A DNA stretch of 41,404 bases from Thermodesulfobacteriota bacterium (lineage in GTDB: Bacteria; Desulfobacterota; WTBG01; CAIYCZ01; CAIRTM01): NCBI GenBank assembly GCA_028278025.1, contig JANQFE010000118.1:1-41404 (forward strand), in the 5' to 3' direction. Numbering within the stretch: position 1 is the first letter of the stretch; every line of letters begins with the position of its first letter. The notes below the pieces were generated by a model that was not told where the DNA came from, made no database searches, and saw only the letters and a program-made list of their open reading frames with translations. Position numbers and translations under genes: made by a program. This document shows positions 25,729 through 36,047 of the stretch, one piece after another.

Positions 25729-25992
25729 ATGATGGCTGGATTAGCGTTAATCCTTTCAATAATTGCTTTAATACTTGCCTATCTGGCATACCGCCGCTGT
25801 GGAGGTTCAAGTGATGAGCTGAAAGCAAAGGTTGAGGACCTTGGCATCACAACGGAAAACCTGAGAAAAAGGACAGCAGATGCCCTGAACAGTCTTGAAA
25901 AAAAGGTGCGGGGTGAAGATAAGAAGTCTTCAGTGGATGAACAGCCGGGTGCAGGCACAGAGGCTGAGACCGGAGAAGAAAAGGACACGTAA
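25729..25992 (+). CDS. Small membrane protein with coiled-coil tail
   Basis: An 87-residue protein that I do not recognise. It has one N-terminal membrane helix (about 3-20), a short Arg-Arg-Cys-Gly-Gly link, then a predicted coiled coil (SDELKAKVEDLG to about residue 62) and an acidic disordered tail. AGAGGAG lies about 7 bp before two adjacent ATG codons, so translation is likely. It follows the LapA-like gene directly. A structural or adaptor role at the membrane is possible; no function is claimed. Confidence 0.65.
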   Translation: MMAGLALILSIIALILAYLAYRRCGGSSDELKAKVEDLGITTENLRKRTADALNSLEKKVRGEDKKSSVDEQPGAGTEAETGEEKDT

Positions 25993-26118
25993 CACGGGCA
26001 GATATATTTCAGAAACAACGAGAAGCAGTTACTGTATAGACAGGCTTCAAACCGGTCCTATGCCCTATACCGGTGTGGACCCTCGGGAAACCGCAGTGTT
26101 TCAAAGAAGCTGCTGATC

Positions 26119-28335
26119 TTATAGTTTTTCAGGTTTGAAGGCCAGACAGCTGAGGGGGGGCAGGGTCAACTTCACAGAGCAGGGCTTGCCTTGCCACGGG
26201 ACCGGCTCTGAATACTTCCCTCCACAGTTTCCCCTGTTAGTTCCTCCAAATGTGTGCGAATCGCTGTTTAGAATTTCATGATAAAAACCTTCAGAAGGAA
26301 GTCCCAGGCGGTAGTTTTCCCGCGGAACAGGGGTAAAGTTATAAACAAACAGTATCATATTATCAGGGTCTTTTGCTTTTCTGATAAATGAAATAATACA
26401 GTTATCGGCATCTGTGAAATCTATCCATTCAAACCCGGTATGCTCAAAGTCCAGCTCGAACAGTGCAGGTTCAGAACGGTACAGCCAGTTGAGTGTTTTA
26501 ACAAAATTCTGCAGTTTGTGATGGGGCTCATGCTGCAGCAGATGCCATTCTATGCTTGTGTTGTGATTCCATTCAGACCACTGGCCGATATCGATTCCCA
26601 TGAATAAATGTTTTTTCCCGGGATGTCCGAACATATAACTGAGGAGCAACCGCATGTTTGCAAACTTTTGCCACACATCACCCGGCATTTTGCCAAGCAT
26701 TGACCCTTTGCCATGTACAACCTCATCATGAGAAAAAGAAAGTATGAAATTTTCGTAAAAGGTATACAGCAGTGCAAAGGTGAGCATATTATGATGATGC
26801 TTGCGATGAATAGGATCCTTTGACATATATACCAGGATGTCATGCATCCAGCCCATGTTCCATTTCAGGCCGAATCCAAGACCCCCCAGATAGGTCGGCC
26901 GTGAAACAGCCGGCCAGGCGGTTGACTCCTCGGCAATCATCAATGCCCCTGGAAAGTAGCCATGTACCAGTTCATTTAATTTTTTTAGAAAGCCGATCGC
27001 TTCAAGATTTTCGCGGCCACCATGCTTGTTGGGAATCCACTCGCCCTCCTTGCGTGAATAGTCAAGATACAGCATGGATGCAACCGCATCAACGCGCAGC
27101 CCGTCGATATGATAATTAGTAAGCCAGAAGAGGGCATTTGAAATCAGAAAATTTACAACTTCATTGCGGCCATAGTTGAAGACCAGGGTGCCCCAATCGG
27201 GATGGCTGCCTTTTTTGGGGTCGGCATGCTCATACAGGCAGGTACCGTCAAAACATGCAAGTGCATGGGCATCAGAGGGGAAATGGGCGGGTACCCAGTC
27301 AAGTATTACGCCGATATCATGCTGGTGGCACTGATCGATAAGATACATCAGATCCTCGGGGGTACCGTATCTGGCGGTCGGGCTGTAGTACCCTGCGACC
27401 TGGTAGCCCCAGGAAGGATCATAGGGATGGGAAGCCAAGGGTAGAAATTCAACATGTGTGTAACCCATCTCCTTAACGTAGCTGATCAGCCGGGGTGCTA
27501 TTTCGCGGTATGTTAACGAGCGGATACTTTCTTCATATATTTTCATCCACGAGCCCAGATGAACCTCATAGATTGAAATAGGTTTTTCAAGCTGATTGTT
27601 ACTGGCGCGCTTGCGCATCCACCGGGCGTCGTTCCATTTGTACTTATCAATGCACCAGGTGATAGAAGCGGTTTTGGGGCGAAGCTCTGTATAGAAGGCA
27701 TAGGGATCCGACTTAATAATAATATGGCCTTCCTGGGATTTAATCTCGTATTTATATAATTCCGCCTCTTTAAGTTCCGGAACAAAAAGTTCCCATATTC
27801 CCGATCCACCGCGGCAGCGCATTTGGTGCCGACGGCCGTCCCACCGGTTAAAATCTCCGACAACACTTACCCTGCGGGCATTCGGCGCCCAGACGGCAAA
27901 GGCAAAACCTTGAACACCGTTGAGGGTAATTTTATGGGAACCCAGTTTTTCATAAATTTTATGATTGCTGCCTTCAGCGAAAAGGTACATATCATAGTCT
28001 GAAAGTAAGGGGGGAAATGAGTACGGATCATGTACCATTGCAATGTGGCTGTTTTGATAGGTCACTTCGAAGCGATATGGAAAAAGATCCTCTACCCCGG
28101 CATAAACCGTTTCAAAAAAACCTTCCTGATGAACTCTCTGCATGACCGTTCTTTGCTCAGGGTAATTGTCTGCTACCACAACAACCTGCTGAGCCTCCGG
28201 CTGAAAGGTCCGTATGACAAGGGATTGTTCGCCGGCATCAGCTGCCGTGTGCATACCAAGAATACTGAACGGGTCATGGTGTTCAGCCGTTACTATTTGC
28301 TGTATAAGGTGCGTGGATATGGTCGCGTCCTGCAT
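26119..28335 (-). CDS. glgB: 1,4-alpha-glucan branching enzyme GlgB
   Basis: A GH13 enzyme that introduces alpha-1,6 branches into glycogen. It has the N-terminal GlgB domain (about 1-120, DPFSILGMH), a CBM48 (about 135-225, [18 protein letters not shown]), the catalytic barrel and a C-terminal beta domain. Catalytic residues are the nucleophile D416 ([10 protein letters not shown]), acid/base E469 (MIAEESTAW) and D537 ([14 protein letters not shown]). The length of 738 residues is normal. It is the only glycogen gene here, so it is not part of a visible glg operon. Its 3' end faces the small membrane proteins, with a 126-bp gap that holds no strong terminator. Confidence 0.97.
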   Translation of the reverse strand: MQDATISTHLIQQIVTAEHHDPFSILGMHTAADAGEQSLVIRTFQPEAQQVVVVADNYPEQRTVMQRVHQEGFFETVYAGVEDLFPYRFEVTYQNSHIAMVHDPYSFPPLLSDYDMYLFAEGSNHKIYEKLGSHKITLNGVQGFAFAVWAPNARRVSVVGDFNRWDGRRHQMRCRGGSGIWELFVPELKEAELYKYEIKSQEGHIIIKSDPYAFYTELRPKTASITWCIDKYKWNDARWMRKRASNNQLEKPISIYEVHLGSWMKIYEESIRSLTYREIAPRLISYVKEMGYTHVEFLPLASHPYDPSWGYQVAGYYSPTARYGTPEDLMYLIDQCHQHDIGVILDWVPAHFPSDAHALACFDGTCLYEHADPKKGSHPDWGTLVFNYGRNEVVNFLISNALFWLTNYHIDGLRVDAVASMLYLDYSRKEGEWIPNKHGGRENLEAIGFLKKLNELVHGYFPGALMIAEESTAWPAVSRPTYLGGLGFGLKWNMGWMHDILVYMSKDPIHRKHHHNMLTFALLYTFYENFILSFSHDEVVHGKGSMLGKMPGDVWQKFANMRLLLSYMFGHPGKKHLFMGIDIGQWSEWNHNTSIEWHLLQHEPHHKLQNFVKTLNWLYRSEPALFELDFEHTGFEWIDFTDADNCIISFIRKAKDPDNMILFVYNFTPVPRENYRLGLPSEGFYHEILNSDSHTFGGTNRGNCGGKYSEPVPWQGKPCSVKLTLPPLSCLAFKPEKL

Positions 28336-28490
28336 TGCTTTGTATTAAGTGTTTACTCTTTTGATAGTGAGTTATGCGTTCATTAAGGCACAATGTTAAA
28401 ACCGGACCGAGAGAAGCGTTCGATCCCGGCTCAATCTATTGCCATATATATGTTTCTACTGCTTTCTGCAAGAATAAATTTCCCGGAACA

Positions 28491-28519
28491 CAAAAAAACC
28501 TGCGTCAGCTGACACAGGT
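28491..28519 (-). terminator. Rho-independent terminator of the atp operon
   Basis: On the minus strand a 22-bp near-perfect palindrome (28498-28519, ACCTGTGTCAGCTGACGCAG core) is followed by a run of U (28491-28498). It is the first convincing terminator after atpC, and it lies on the far side of hairpin element C. Confidence 0.8.
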
Positions 28520-28533
28520 ACCAATACTGTTCT

Positions 28534-28728
28534 AAAGCATTTCGCAAAAAAGCGTAGCTTTACAGGTGAGACTGTAACGGCTGATGCGGTTTGACCGCCT
28601 GCGGCTATGTGCTCGCTGGAATATCCGTAAATTACTATATCGTCCCTTGCTCACACCGCCACCGCTGTTGCTTTTACCACATCAGTCGTTGCAGTGCTTA
28701 AGGGTTATAGAAAAAAGGAAAATGCTCT
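28534..28728. repeat. Hairpin element, copy C, between atpC and its terminator
   Basis: A 195-bp copy bounded by AAAGCATTTCGC on the left (one base changed from AGAGCATTTT, others drifted) and AAAATGCTCT on the right. Arms and core are in the same relative orientation as copy B. It lies 21 bp after the atpC stop codon and before the terminator, so it is transcribed as the 3' end of the atp mRNA. The remaining part of the gap (28336-28490) shows nothing further. Confidence 0.85.
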
Positions 28729-28749
28729 TAATGTGCGTTGAATACTATT

Positions 28750-29166
28750 TTAATCAGCACCGCGGGCCAATGTGATTTTTGTTTCAGCCCGCAGCAGGTC
28801 TTCCCGGGCCTGTTCTTTTATTTCGGCGCTTTGTGTTGATAAAAGGATTTTTTGGGCGCGTCCCTTTTCAGCATAGGCTTCTTCGACATCAATCTGGTCC
28901 TGCAATTCAGCGTCCCGGGCAATAATGGTTACCCCCTCCCGGGTAATCATGAAAAAACCGCTTTCGACAAAAGCTTGAAACAGTTTGTTGCTTGTATCAT
29001 AGGCTTTTAAAACCCCTATAGCACCTACACCCAAAAGGGGGACGTGCCCCGGCAAAATTCCGATAGGCCCTTGAACCGTGGGGATGATTGCAGAGCTTAC
29101 CTCTTGATGAATTACTACCTGTTCGGGTGTAATCAGTTCAAGTTTGAAAAAATTTTTCTGTTCCAT
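28750..29166 (-). CDS. atpC: ATP synthase F1 subunit epsilon
   Basis: The central-stalk epsilon subunit, 138 residues. The N-terminal beta sandwich includes FKLELITPEQVV and the signature GPIGILPGHVPLL, followed by the two C-terminal helices (AEKGRAQKILLS to the end) that can inhibit rotation. It begins 1 bp after the atpD stop codon and is the last gene of the operon. Confidence 0.95.
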   Translation of the reverse strand: MEQKNFFKLELITPEQVVIHQEVSSAIIPTVQGPIGILPGHVPLLGVGAIGVLKAYDTSNKLFQAFVESGFFMITREGVTIIARDAELQDQIDVEEAYAEKGRAQKILLSTQSAEIKEQAREDLLRAETKITLARGAD

Positions 29167-29167
29167 A

Positions 29168-30568
<1,401 letters not shown>

Positions 30569-30606
30569 TTAGTACCTCCAACTGTAATGTTTCAGTTTAA
30601 GAAAGG

Positions 30607-31482
30607 TTAACTTTGTAACGCTTCAACTCCGCCGATTATATCTATAAGCTCTTTGGTAATAGTTGCCTGACGGGCTTTATTGTAGCTCAGCGTTAGATCT
30701 TCTATTACCTCTTCTGCATTGTCATTAGCATTGCGCATTGCCACCATACGGGCAGCATATTCACTGGCAAGGGATTCTATGACACAGTGATATAGCTGCG
30801 TTTCAAGATAACGGGGGATTAAACGATAGGCAATCTCCTGAAAACTCGGTTCGAGCAGGAAGTCAACCGACCACTTGGTAAGTTCCTTCTTTTCGGCCTC
30901 TGATAACGGCGGAATAGGCAAATGCTGTTCGACCGTGGGAACATATTGTAAAACATTTTCAAAATGGCTATACAGCACAAAAACAGCATCAACCCGATTG
31001 GCTTGAAAAGCCTCAATCACTTGGGTGTTAATATTGGCCAGTTGTGTTTGAAGGCTGTCTCCCCAGGGAACATCATAGGCTCGTTCAATGGTGTGGTTCA
31101 TGTGCGAAAGGGCATCAGTTGCTTTGCGGCCAATGGTTATGAAAGAGAACTCCAGTTCAGGATTTTCATCAATAAATTCCTTGACGGCATTTGTTACATT
31201 AACGTTAAACGTTCCACATAAGCCCCGGTCCGAGGCCAGAACAACCAGCAGTACTTTTTTGGTTTCCCTTTTCTCAAAAAGGGGGTGCCTAATATCCTCA
31301 GCAGAAGAACACAGTGCCCGCATTATTTTACCCATATTATACACATAAGGTCGGGAGTCTTCAGCCTGGGCCCTGACTTTATTGAGCTTTACAGCCGCCA
31401 CCATTTCCATGGCCTTGGTTATCTGCTGAGTAGACTTGATGCCTCGTATTCGTCTCAGAATTTCTCTGGGTGATTCTGCCAT
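30607..31482 (-). CDS. atpG: ATP synthase F1 subunit gamma
   Basis: The central rotor shaft, 291 residues. N- and C-terminal helices form the coiled coil: the start ESPREILRRIRGIKSTQQIT and the end TLSYNKARQATITKELIDI are family signatures. The middle Rossmann-like domain includes ASDRGLCGTFN. It lies between atpA and atpD with short gaps. Confidence 0.96.
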   Translation of the reverse strand: MAESPREILRRIRGIKSTQQITKAMEMVAAVKLNKVRAQAEDSRPYVYNMGKIMRALCSSAEDIRHPLFEKRETKKVLLVVLASDRGLCGTFNVNVTNAVKEFIDENPELEFSFITIGRKATDALSHMNHTIERAYDVPWGDSLQTQLANINTQVIEAFQANRVDAVFVLYSHFENVLQYVPTVEQHLPIPPLSEAEKKELTKWSVDFLLEPSFQEIAYRLIPRYLETQLYHCVIESLASEYAARMVAMRNANDNAEEVIEDLTLSYNKARQATITKELIDIIGGVEALQS

Positions 31483-31488
31483 GTAACG

Positions 31489-33015
31489 CTACGATCCTAA
31501 AAATGTTTTTTTAAATTCAGTGCAGGCCTTGTGTATCGCGGCAGCCAGATCATTTGTCAATTCCTTTCTGGTTTTCAAGGCCTCCGTTATATCAGGATAA
31601 CTTGAGCTCATGAAGCTGAGGAATTCTTTTTCAAATGCTTTTACGCGTTCCACCGGCACCTCATCCATCATGCCTTGTCCGGCGACATAGATAATAATTA
31701 TCTGTTCTTCAGTTGCGCAGGGTTCATATTGAGGCTGTTTCAGGATTTCTATCAGACGTTCTCCACGATTAAGTTGTGCCTGGGTAGACTTGTCAAGTTC
31801 GGATCCGAATTTGGTAAAAGCTTCCAGTTCCCGGTATTGAGCCAGATCAAGGCGCAGGGAGCCGGCAACTTTCTTCATGGCCTTATTCTGGGCATTGCCT
31901 CCAACACGAGAAACTGAAAGGCCGGCATTGATGGCCGGCCGTACGCCGGCATAGAAAAGATCGCTTTCCAGGTATATCTGACCATCAGTAATAGAAATAA
32001 CGTTTGTAGGAATGTAGGCTGAAAAATCTCCAGCCTGGGTTTCTACAAGAGGAAGAGCGGTAAGCGAGCCGCCGCCGTTTTCATCATTGAGTTTTGCCGC
32101 ACGTTCCAGCAGGCGAGAATGCAGATTGAAAATATCCCCGGGAAAGGCTTCACGCCCCGGGGGACGCCTGAGCAGAAGAGATACCTGCCGGTAGGCCACA
32201 GCATGTTTCCACAAATCATCATAAATGATGAGGGCATGACGGCCCGTATCTCTAAATTCCTCGCCAATTGCACATCCGGAAAACGGGGCTATATACTGCA
32301 TCGGTGCAGGATCACTTGCCCCGGCCGCAACCACAACGGTATATTTCATTGCGTCGTATTTTTCCAGGGTTTCTACTACCCTGAGGATAGTAGACTGCTT
32401 TTGTCCTATGGCTACATAGATACAATAGACCGGCTGCCCGGCATCAAATTCTGAACGTTGATTGATAATCGTATCTATGGTTATGGCCGTTTTACCGGTC
32501 TGGCGGTCGCCGATAATGAGTTCCCGCTGCCCGCGCCCAATAGGTATCATGGAATCAATGGCCTTAATGCCGGTTTGCAAGGGTTCTTTAACGGGCTGAC
32601 GCGCAACGACATTGGGGGCTCCATATTCAATGGGACGCATGTTTTCCGTTGCGATAGGTCCTTTCCCATCGACGGGTTCACCCAGAGAATTAACAACGCG
32701 ACCCAAAAGCGCATCTCCAACAGGAACCGAAATAATACGTCCTGTAGAACGAACAGTTTGACCTTCATGTATTCTGGTACTTTCACCCAGCAGAACGGCC
32801 CCCACGGAATCTTCTTCCAAGTTGAGGGCTATGCCATGTATGCCCCCTTCGAATTCGAGGAGCTCAGATGCCTTGCACTGTTCAAGGCCGTAAATCCGGG
32901 CAACACAGTCGCCTATTTGGAGAACGGTGCCCACATTTTCCATGGTGAGCCGTTCCTTAAAATCACCGATTTCTTTACGTATGACCGATGTTATTTCTTC
33001 CGCCTTTAGTTCCAA
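31489..33015 (-). CDS. atpA: ATP synthase F1 subunit alpha
   Basis: The non-catalytic nucleotide-binding subunit, 508 residues, with P-loop GDRQTGKT (169-176), [11 protein letters not shown] and the arginine-finger region VSRVGGNAQ. The N-terminal [11 protein letters not shown] helix contacts the delta subunit. The gene sits between atpH and atpG. Confidence 0.98.
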   Translation of the reverse strand: MELKAEEITSVIRKEIGDFKERLTMENVGTVLQIGDCVARIYGLEQCKASELLEFEGGIHGIALNLEEDSVGAVLLGESTRIHEGQTVRSTGRIISVPVGDALLGRVVNSLGEPVDGKGPIATENMRPIEYGAPNVVARQPVKEPLQTGIKAIDSMIPIGRGQRELIIGDRQTGKTAITIDTIINQRSEFDAGQPVYCIYVAIGQKQSTILRVVETLEKYDAMKYTVVVAAGASDPAPMQYIAPFSGCAIGEEFRDTGRHALIIYDDLWKHAVAYRQVSLLLRRPPGREAFPGDIFNLHSRLLERAAKLNDENGGGSLTALPLVETQAGDFSAYIPTNVISITDGQIYLESDLFYAGVRPAINAGLSVSRVGGNAQNKAMKKVAGSLRLDLAQYRELEAFTKFGSELDKSTQAQLNRGERLIEILKQPQYEPCATEEQIIIIYVAGQGMMDEVPVERVKAFEKEFLSFMSSSYPDITEALKTRKELTNDLAAAIHKACTEFKKTFLGS

Positions 33016-33039
33016 AGTGAGTATCTCCTCTTATTATTA

Positions 33040-33603
33040 TTAGGTGACGTGGTGCGCCTGGCCCACATGCTGCTGTAAATGTTTCCTCATCCGCGAGAGT
33101 CGTCCGGTGATACTGCCGTCTATTATATAGGTACCGAAAAAAACCTGCAGTCCGCCCACAATGGTTTTGTCTATTTCCGATTCAAAATCCACCTTCTTTT
33201 CGAGACGTTTTTCCAGGACTGTGCGCAGGTGCTCAAACTGAGAGGTGTTCAGCTCTGCAGCAGACCGGACTTTAACCCGTACAAGCCCGCGCAGTTCATC
33301 GGCAGCGTTCTTGTATGCGGTGTAAAAAAAACCAAAAGCTTTTTCCCGCTTTTTATCAATAGCAAGATTCAGGAAATTTTTTACAATTTCAGGGGCCTCT
33401 TCCCCGAGCAAAGCACCCAGCAGTTTTTTCTTGCGCTCCCGCGGAAACGTCGGGTGGTACAGGCAGGCAGCGAACTGCCTGTCCTGTTTAATACTACTGT
33501 CAAGGATGTGCAATGCCTCTTCGACCTCATCAACACGGTTGTGTTCATGGGCGATCTGAAGCAGTGCCCCAACATAGCGTTTAGTGACCTTGAGCTCTAT
33601 CAC
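33040..33603 (-). CDS. atpH: ATP synthase F1 subunit delta
   Basis: The peripheral-stalk connector, 187 residues: a six-helix N-terminal domain (KRYVGALLQIA) and the conserved C-terminal segment TIVGGLQVFFGTYIIDGSI. Its start overlaps the atpF stop in a 4-bp ATGA junction, indicating coupled translation. Confidence 0.93.
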   Translation of the reverse strand: MIELKVTKRYVGALLQIAHEHNRVDEVEEALHILDSSIKQDRQFAACLYHPTFPRERKKKLLGALLGEEAPEIVKNFLNLAIDKKREKAFGFFYTAYKNAADELRGLVRVKVRSAAELNTSQFEHLRTVLEKRLEKKVDFESEIDKTIVGGLQVFFGTYIIDGSITGRLSRMRKHLQQHVGQAHHVT

Positions 33604-34109
33604 GAGGGCATGCCTCCAATTTTTTCAATGATATCGTCAGAGAGCTGTTCTGCTTCCTGGGCAGTAATGTTTTTTGCAATAATGCGGGAAGCGATTTCAA
33701 TGGAGAGGTTTACAACATCTGCACGAATCTCTGCAATAACGCGCTTTTTTTCCTGCTCAATCTCTGCAAGCCCTTTTTCCTTGATGAGGTTTGCTTCCTG
33801 ACGGGTTTTTTCAATGATTTCCTGTCCGGTTTTCTCGGCTTGCTGGGCGGCATCCTGAATGATGGATTCTGCCTGTTGCTGCACCTCCTGGAGCTTTTTC
33901 TCATACTGCTCTTTGAGGGCATTCAGATCATTCTGGGTTTGTTCATTCTCTTCATAGGCAGCTCTGATCTCATTTCCCCGTTTCTGGATCATGTCCATGA
34001 TCCTGCCAAACAGAAATTTTTTCAGAAGCCAGTACAGAACAAGGAAGCCGACTATTTGTATGAACAACAGCTTAAAATTTAACCCGAGCTGCTCTACTAA
34101 TGCATCCAT
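33600..34109 (-). CDS. atpF: ATP synthase Fo subunit b
   Basis: The peripheral-stalk b subunit, 169 residues: one N-terminal membrane helix (about 12-30) and a long charged coiled coil (about 40-155) rich in Glu, Gln and Lys. Only one b gene is present; there is no b' partner, so the stalk is probably a b homodimer. The start lies 65 bp after atpE. Confidence 0.93.
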   Translation of the reverse strand: MDALVEQLGLNFKLLFIQIVGFLVLYWLLKKFLFGRIMDMIQKRGNEIRAAYEENEQTQNDLNALKEQYEKKLQEVQQQAESIIQDAAQQAEKTGQEIIEKTRQEANLIKEKGLAEIEQEKKRVIAEIRADVVNLSIEIASRIIAKNITAQEAEQLSDDIIEKIGGMPS

Positions 34110-34152
34110 ATGATCATGTTAAATATTAGAGGTTAACGAATTTTTATGTGCT

Positions 34153-34169
34153 GACTGTTTGCTACAGTC
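34153..34169 (-). other. Hairpin in the atpE-atpF gap
   Basis: A perfect 6-bp stem GACTGT/ACAGTC with a 5-base loop lies just after the atpE stop codon. It has no U-tract. It could stabilise the 3' end of the atpE message or slow ribosomes or RNases; this is inference from position. Confidence 0.35.
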
Positions 34170-34174
34170 GAAGC

Positions 34175-34456
34175 CTAGCCCATGCTGCCCAGTGCTTTTA
34201 TCATTTCCAGGGCACTTTCGGGAGCAGGCAGCTTGCCCATTAATAAAATTCCGACAACCAGTGCATATATGGTAAGGGCCTCAATAAGGGCTGCGCCGAT
34301 AATAAGGGTTGTGCGCAGGTTCCCGGCTGCCTCAGGTTGGCGTGCCGTGCCTTCCAGTGCTGAGGAAACTGCCCGGCCGATACCGGCACCACCACCGACT
34401 GCGGCCAAACCGATAGCCAGACAAATACCTAATCCAACCAAACCGAAATAAATCAT
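34175..34456 (-). CDS. atpE: ATP synthase Fo subunit c
   Basis: The rotor-ring proteolipid, 93 residues, with two membrane helices around the polar loop GTARQPEA. The ion-binding carboxylate is E59 in GAALIEALTIYAL. The residue after it is Ala and the first helix lacks the Gln of Na+-type rings, so proton coupling is favoured over sodium. The start is preceded by GGGAGG about 8 bp upstream. Confidence 0.95.
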   Translation of the reverse strand: MIYFGLVGLGICLAIGLAAVGGGAGIGRAVSSALEGTARQPEAAGNLRTTLIIGAALIEALTIYALVVGILLMGKLPAPESALEMIKALGSMG

Positions 34457-34527
34457 AATGTAAACCTCCCTTGAAAAAATTTTTATTATAAACTACTCAG
34501 TATCTACATGAAAAGTTCTATGCTTTC

Positions 34528-35286
34528 TCAATGCTCCTCATGTTCTTCTATGGCCAAGCTCAGGTATACTGAAGAAAGCAAGGTAAAAACAGTTGCCTGG
34601 ATAGTGCTGAACAGAAGCGCCATTATAACCATAACCAGATGGATGGGAACCGGTATCCATCCCAAAATAAAGGGGGTCAATATTACCAGAAGTGCCAGGG
34701 TTAAATCTTCTCCCGTCAGGTTGCCGAAAAGCCTGATTGCAAGCGAGGCCGGGCGGGCAAATTCCCCTATTACATGAATGGGGAACATAAGAGGTGCAAG
34801 CATGACAGGCTCAAAATAATGTTTGAAATATTTCAGGCCCTTTATCCTGATTCCCTCGTAATTATACATGCAGAACACTACAAGAGCCAGGGCCAGGGTT
34901 GTGTTTATCGAATTAGTTGGAGAATGCATCAGAGGAATAAGACCCCAGAAGTTCATTAAAATGATATAGAGAAAAACGGTTCCAATAAACGGTAAATACC
35001 GCCTGGTGTGTTCACCGAGAATATCATGTATAAAGTTATAAAGACCTTCGATAATAATTTCCAGCAGGGCCTGAGAGCCGGCAGGGATCTTCTGCATTTT
35101 GCGGGTTGACCACAAGGAAACAGCAACAAGGAAAAGGCCTACCAAAAATGACATTATTACCGGGAGCCATTCATGAAGGGTCAGGCCAAAGTATGTATGG
35201 TGCATATCCAGTCCCGTGAAGTCCAGAAAAGAAGGGAGTTCAAGAGACTGTTCGGCTGTGCTGCTGGTGTGAGCTTCTGAAGCCAT
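34528..35286 (-). CDS. atpB: ATP synthase Fo subunit a
   Basis: The membrane stator that forms the two ion half-channels, 252 residues. The essential arginine is R185 in RPASLAIRLFGN; the final helices (ILGWIPVPIHLVM) complete the channel. The N-terminal about 20 residues are hydrophilic. The start codon lies 2 bp after the atpI stop. Confidence 0.96.
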   Translation of the reverse strand: MASEAHTSSTAEQSLELPSFLDFTGLDMHHTYFGLTLHEWLPVIMSFLVGLFLVAVSLWSTRKMQKIPAGSQALLEIIIEGLYNFIHDILGEHTRRYLPFIGTVFLYIILMNFWGLIPLMHSPTNSINTTLALALVVFCMYNYEGIRIKGLKYFKHYFEPVMLAPLMFPIHVIGEFARPASLAIRLFGNLTGEDLTLALLVILTPFILGWIPVPIHLVMVIMALLFSTIQATVFTLLSSVYLSLAIEEHEEH

Positions 35287-35288
35287 TC

Positions 35289-35696
35289 CTATTTTTGCCT
35301 ATTAAAGAGTTTACTCAATCCTGCAAAAAGTATTGCAACCTGTGTTACGGCTATACCACCAACCAATGCAAATGGATTTATGGCTATATGTTTAAAGGCA
35401 AACCAGAGTGCAACACCTAAAACGGGGAATTTGAAGATAAAAATCTTTATTGCTAAAATAACTACTATGGGGTTTGGGCTGTCGTTTTTTTTCTCCTTTA
35501 CGATTACATTTACAGTCCACCAGGTACTAAGATAAAAAACAATACCGACTATAGAACCAATTACAAGCCCATTTGTTATTGATCTGTTACCAAAAAAGAG
35601 AGAGAGCAGTAACAGCGTTACTGCTAGGATGACAGATAAAAAAAAATTCTTCTGGGAGTGTCCAACACCAGCGACATTTTTTTTAATATTAATAAT
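35289..35696 (-). CDS. atpI: ATP synthase subunit I (AtpI), no canonical start codon
   Basis: An open frame of about 130-136 codons ends TAG at 35289-35291. Its translation has AtpI features: SQKNFFLSVILAVTLLL, GLVIGSIVGIVFY, then IKIFIFKFPVLGVAL and the family-typical INPFALVGGIAVTQVAI, giving four membrane segments. Upstream to the stop at 35712-35714 there is no in-frame ATG, GTG or TTG; ATT codons at 35696, 35693 and 35687 are the only near-cognate starts. An ATG at 35677 is in another frame and would join this one only if the nine-base homopolymer at 35638-35646 were one base longer. I give the ATT at 35696 as a nominal start. AtpI assists c-ring assembly. Confidence 0.7.
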   Translation of the reverse strand: MINIKKNVAGVGHSQKNFFLSVILAVTLLLLSLFFGNRSITNGLVIGSIVGIVFYLSTWWTVNVIVKEKKNDSPNPIVVILAIKIFIFKFPVLGVALWFAFKHIAINPFALVGGIAVTQVAILFAGLSKLFNRQK

Positions 35697-35719
35697 GGCG
35701 TAATGATTCTTTTAAAAAG

Positions 35720-35953
35720 TTATTGCTTGTTGTCATTTATTTCTCTAGTCGACTGTATAAACTTTATAAATGCTCCTGCAATAAATGCCAACAGGAAAAT
35801 GAGCATAAACCAAGGTGCAGTACCGAGTTTTTTATCAATATAGCTGCCAAGATAATAACCTACCAGTATAGCAGCTCCCATCATCAGGCCAAAACTGCCT
35901 ACCAGTGAAACAGCGCGAAAGGATTTTCCCAAGCCTTTCTTGTAAAATTTCAC
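35720..35953 (-). CDS. atpZ: AtpZ/AtpI family membrane protein
   Basis: A 77-residue two-helix membrane protein, first gene of the atp operon. The pattern GLMMGAAILVGYYLGSYIDK, then LGTAPWFMLIFLLAFIAGA, is typical of AtpZ, which acts with AtpI in ATP synthase assembly or Mg2+ supply. GAAAGG-like sequence and the promoter at 35988-36016 lie just upstream or around the start. Confidence 0.88.
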   Translation of the reverse strand: MKFYKKGLGKSFRAVSLVGSFGLMMGAAILVGYYLGSYIDKKLGTAPWFMLIFLLAFIAGAFIKFIQSTREINDNKQ

Positions 35954-35987
35954 AATGGTTTACTATATCAACAACATTAATTTTAAA

Positions 35988-36016
35988 ACATTAATAGAAA
36001 AATAAAAAAATGTCAA
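35988..36016 (-). promoter_or_regulatory. Sigma70-type promoter of the atp operon
   Basis: On the minus strand a consensus TTGACA (36011-36016) is followed after 17 bp, largely T-rich, by TAATGT (35988-35993). A start site near 35980 would give a leader of about 25-30 bases before atpZ. Confidence 0.6.
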
Positions 36017-36047
36017 GTAATTATAGACAATTATTGCCGACAAATAA

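Noticed and set aside
34175..34456. Sodium-coupled ATP synthase c subunit
   Set aside because: The glutamate E59 is followed by Ala-Leu-Thr and helix 1 lacks the glutamine of Na+-binding rings, so a proton ring is more likely.
35289..35680. A frameshift inside atpI at the A-rich stretch near 35484-35491
   Set aside because: Careful re-reading of the minus strand shows one continuous frame through this point; only the start codon is abnormal.
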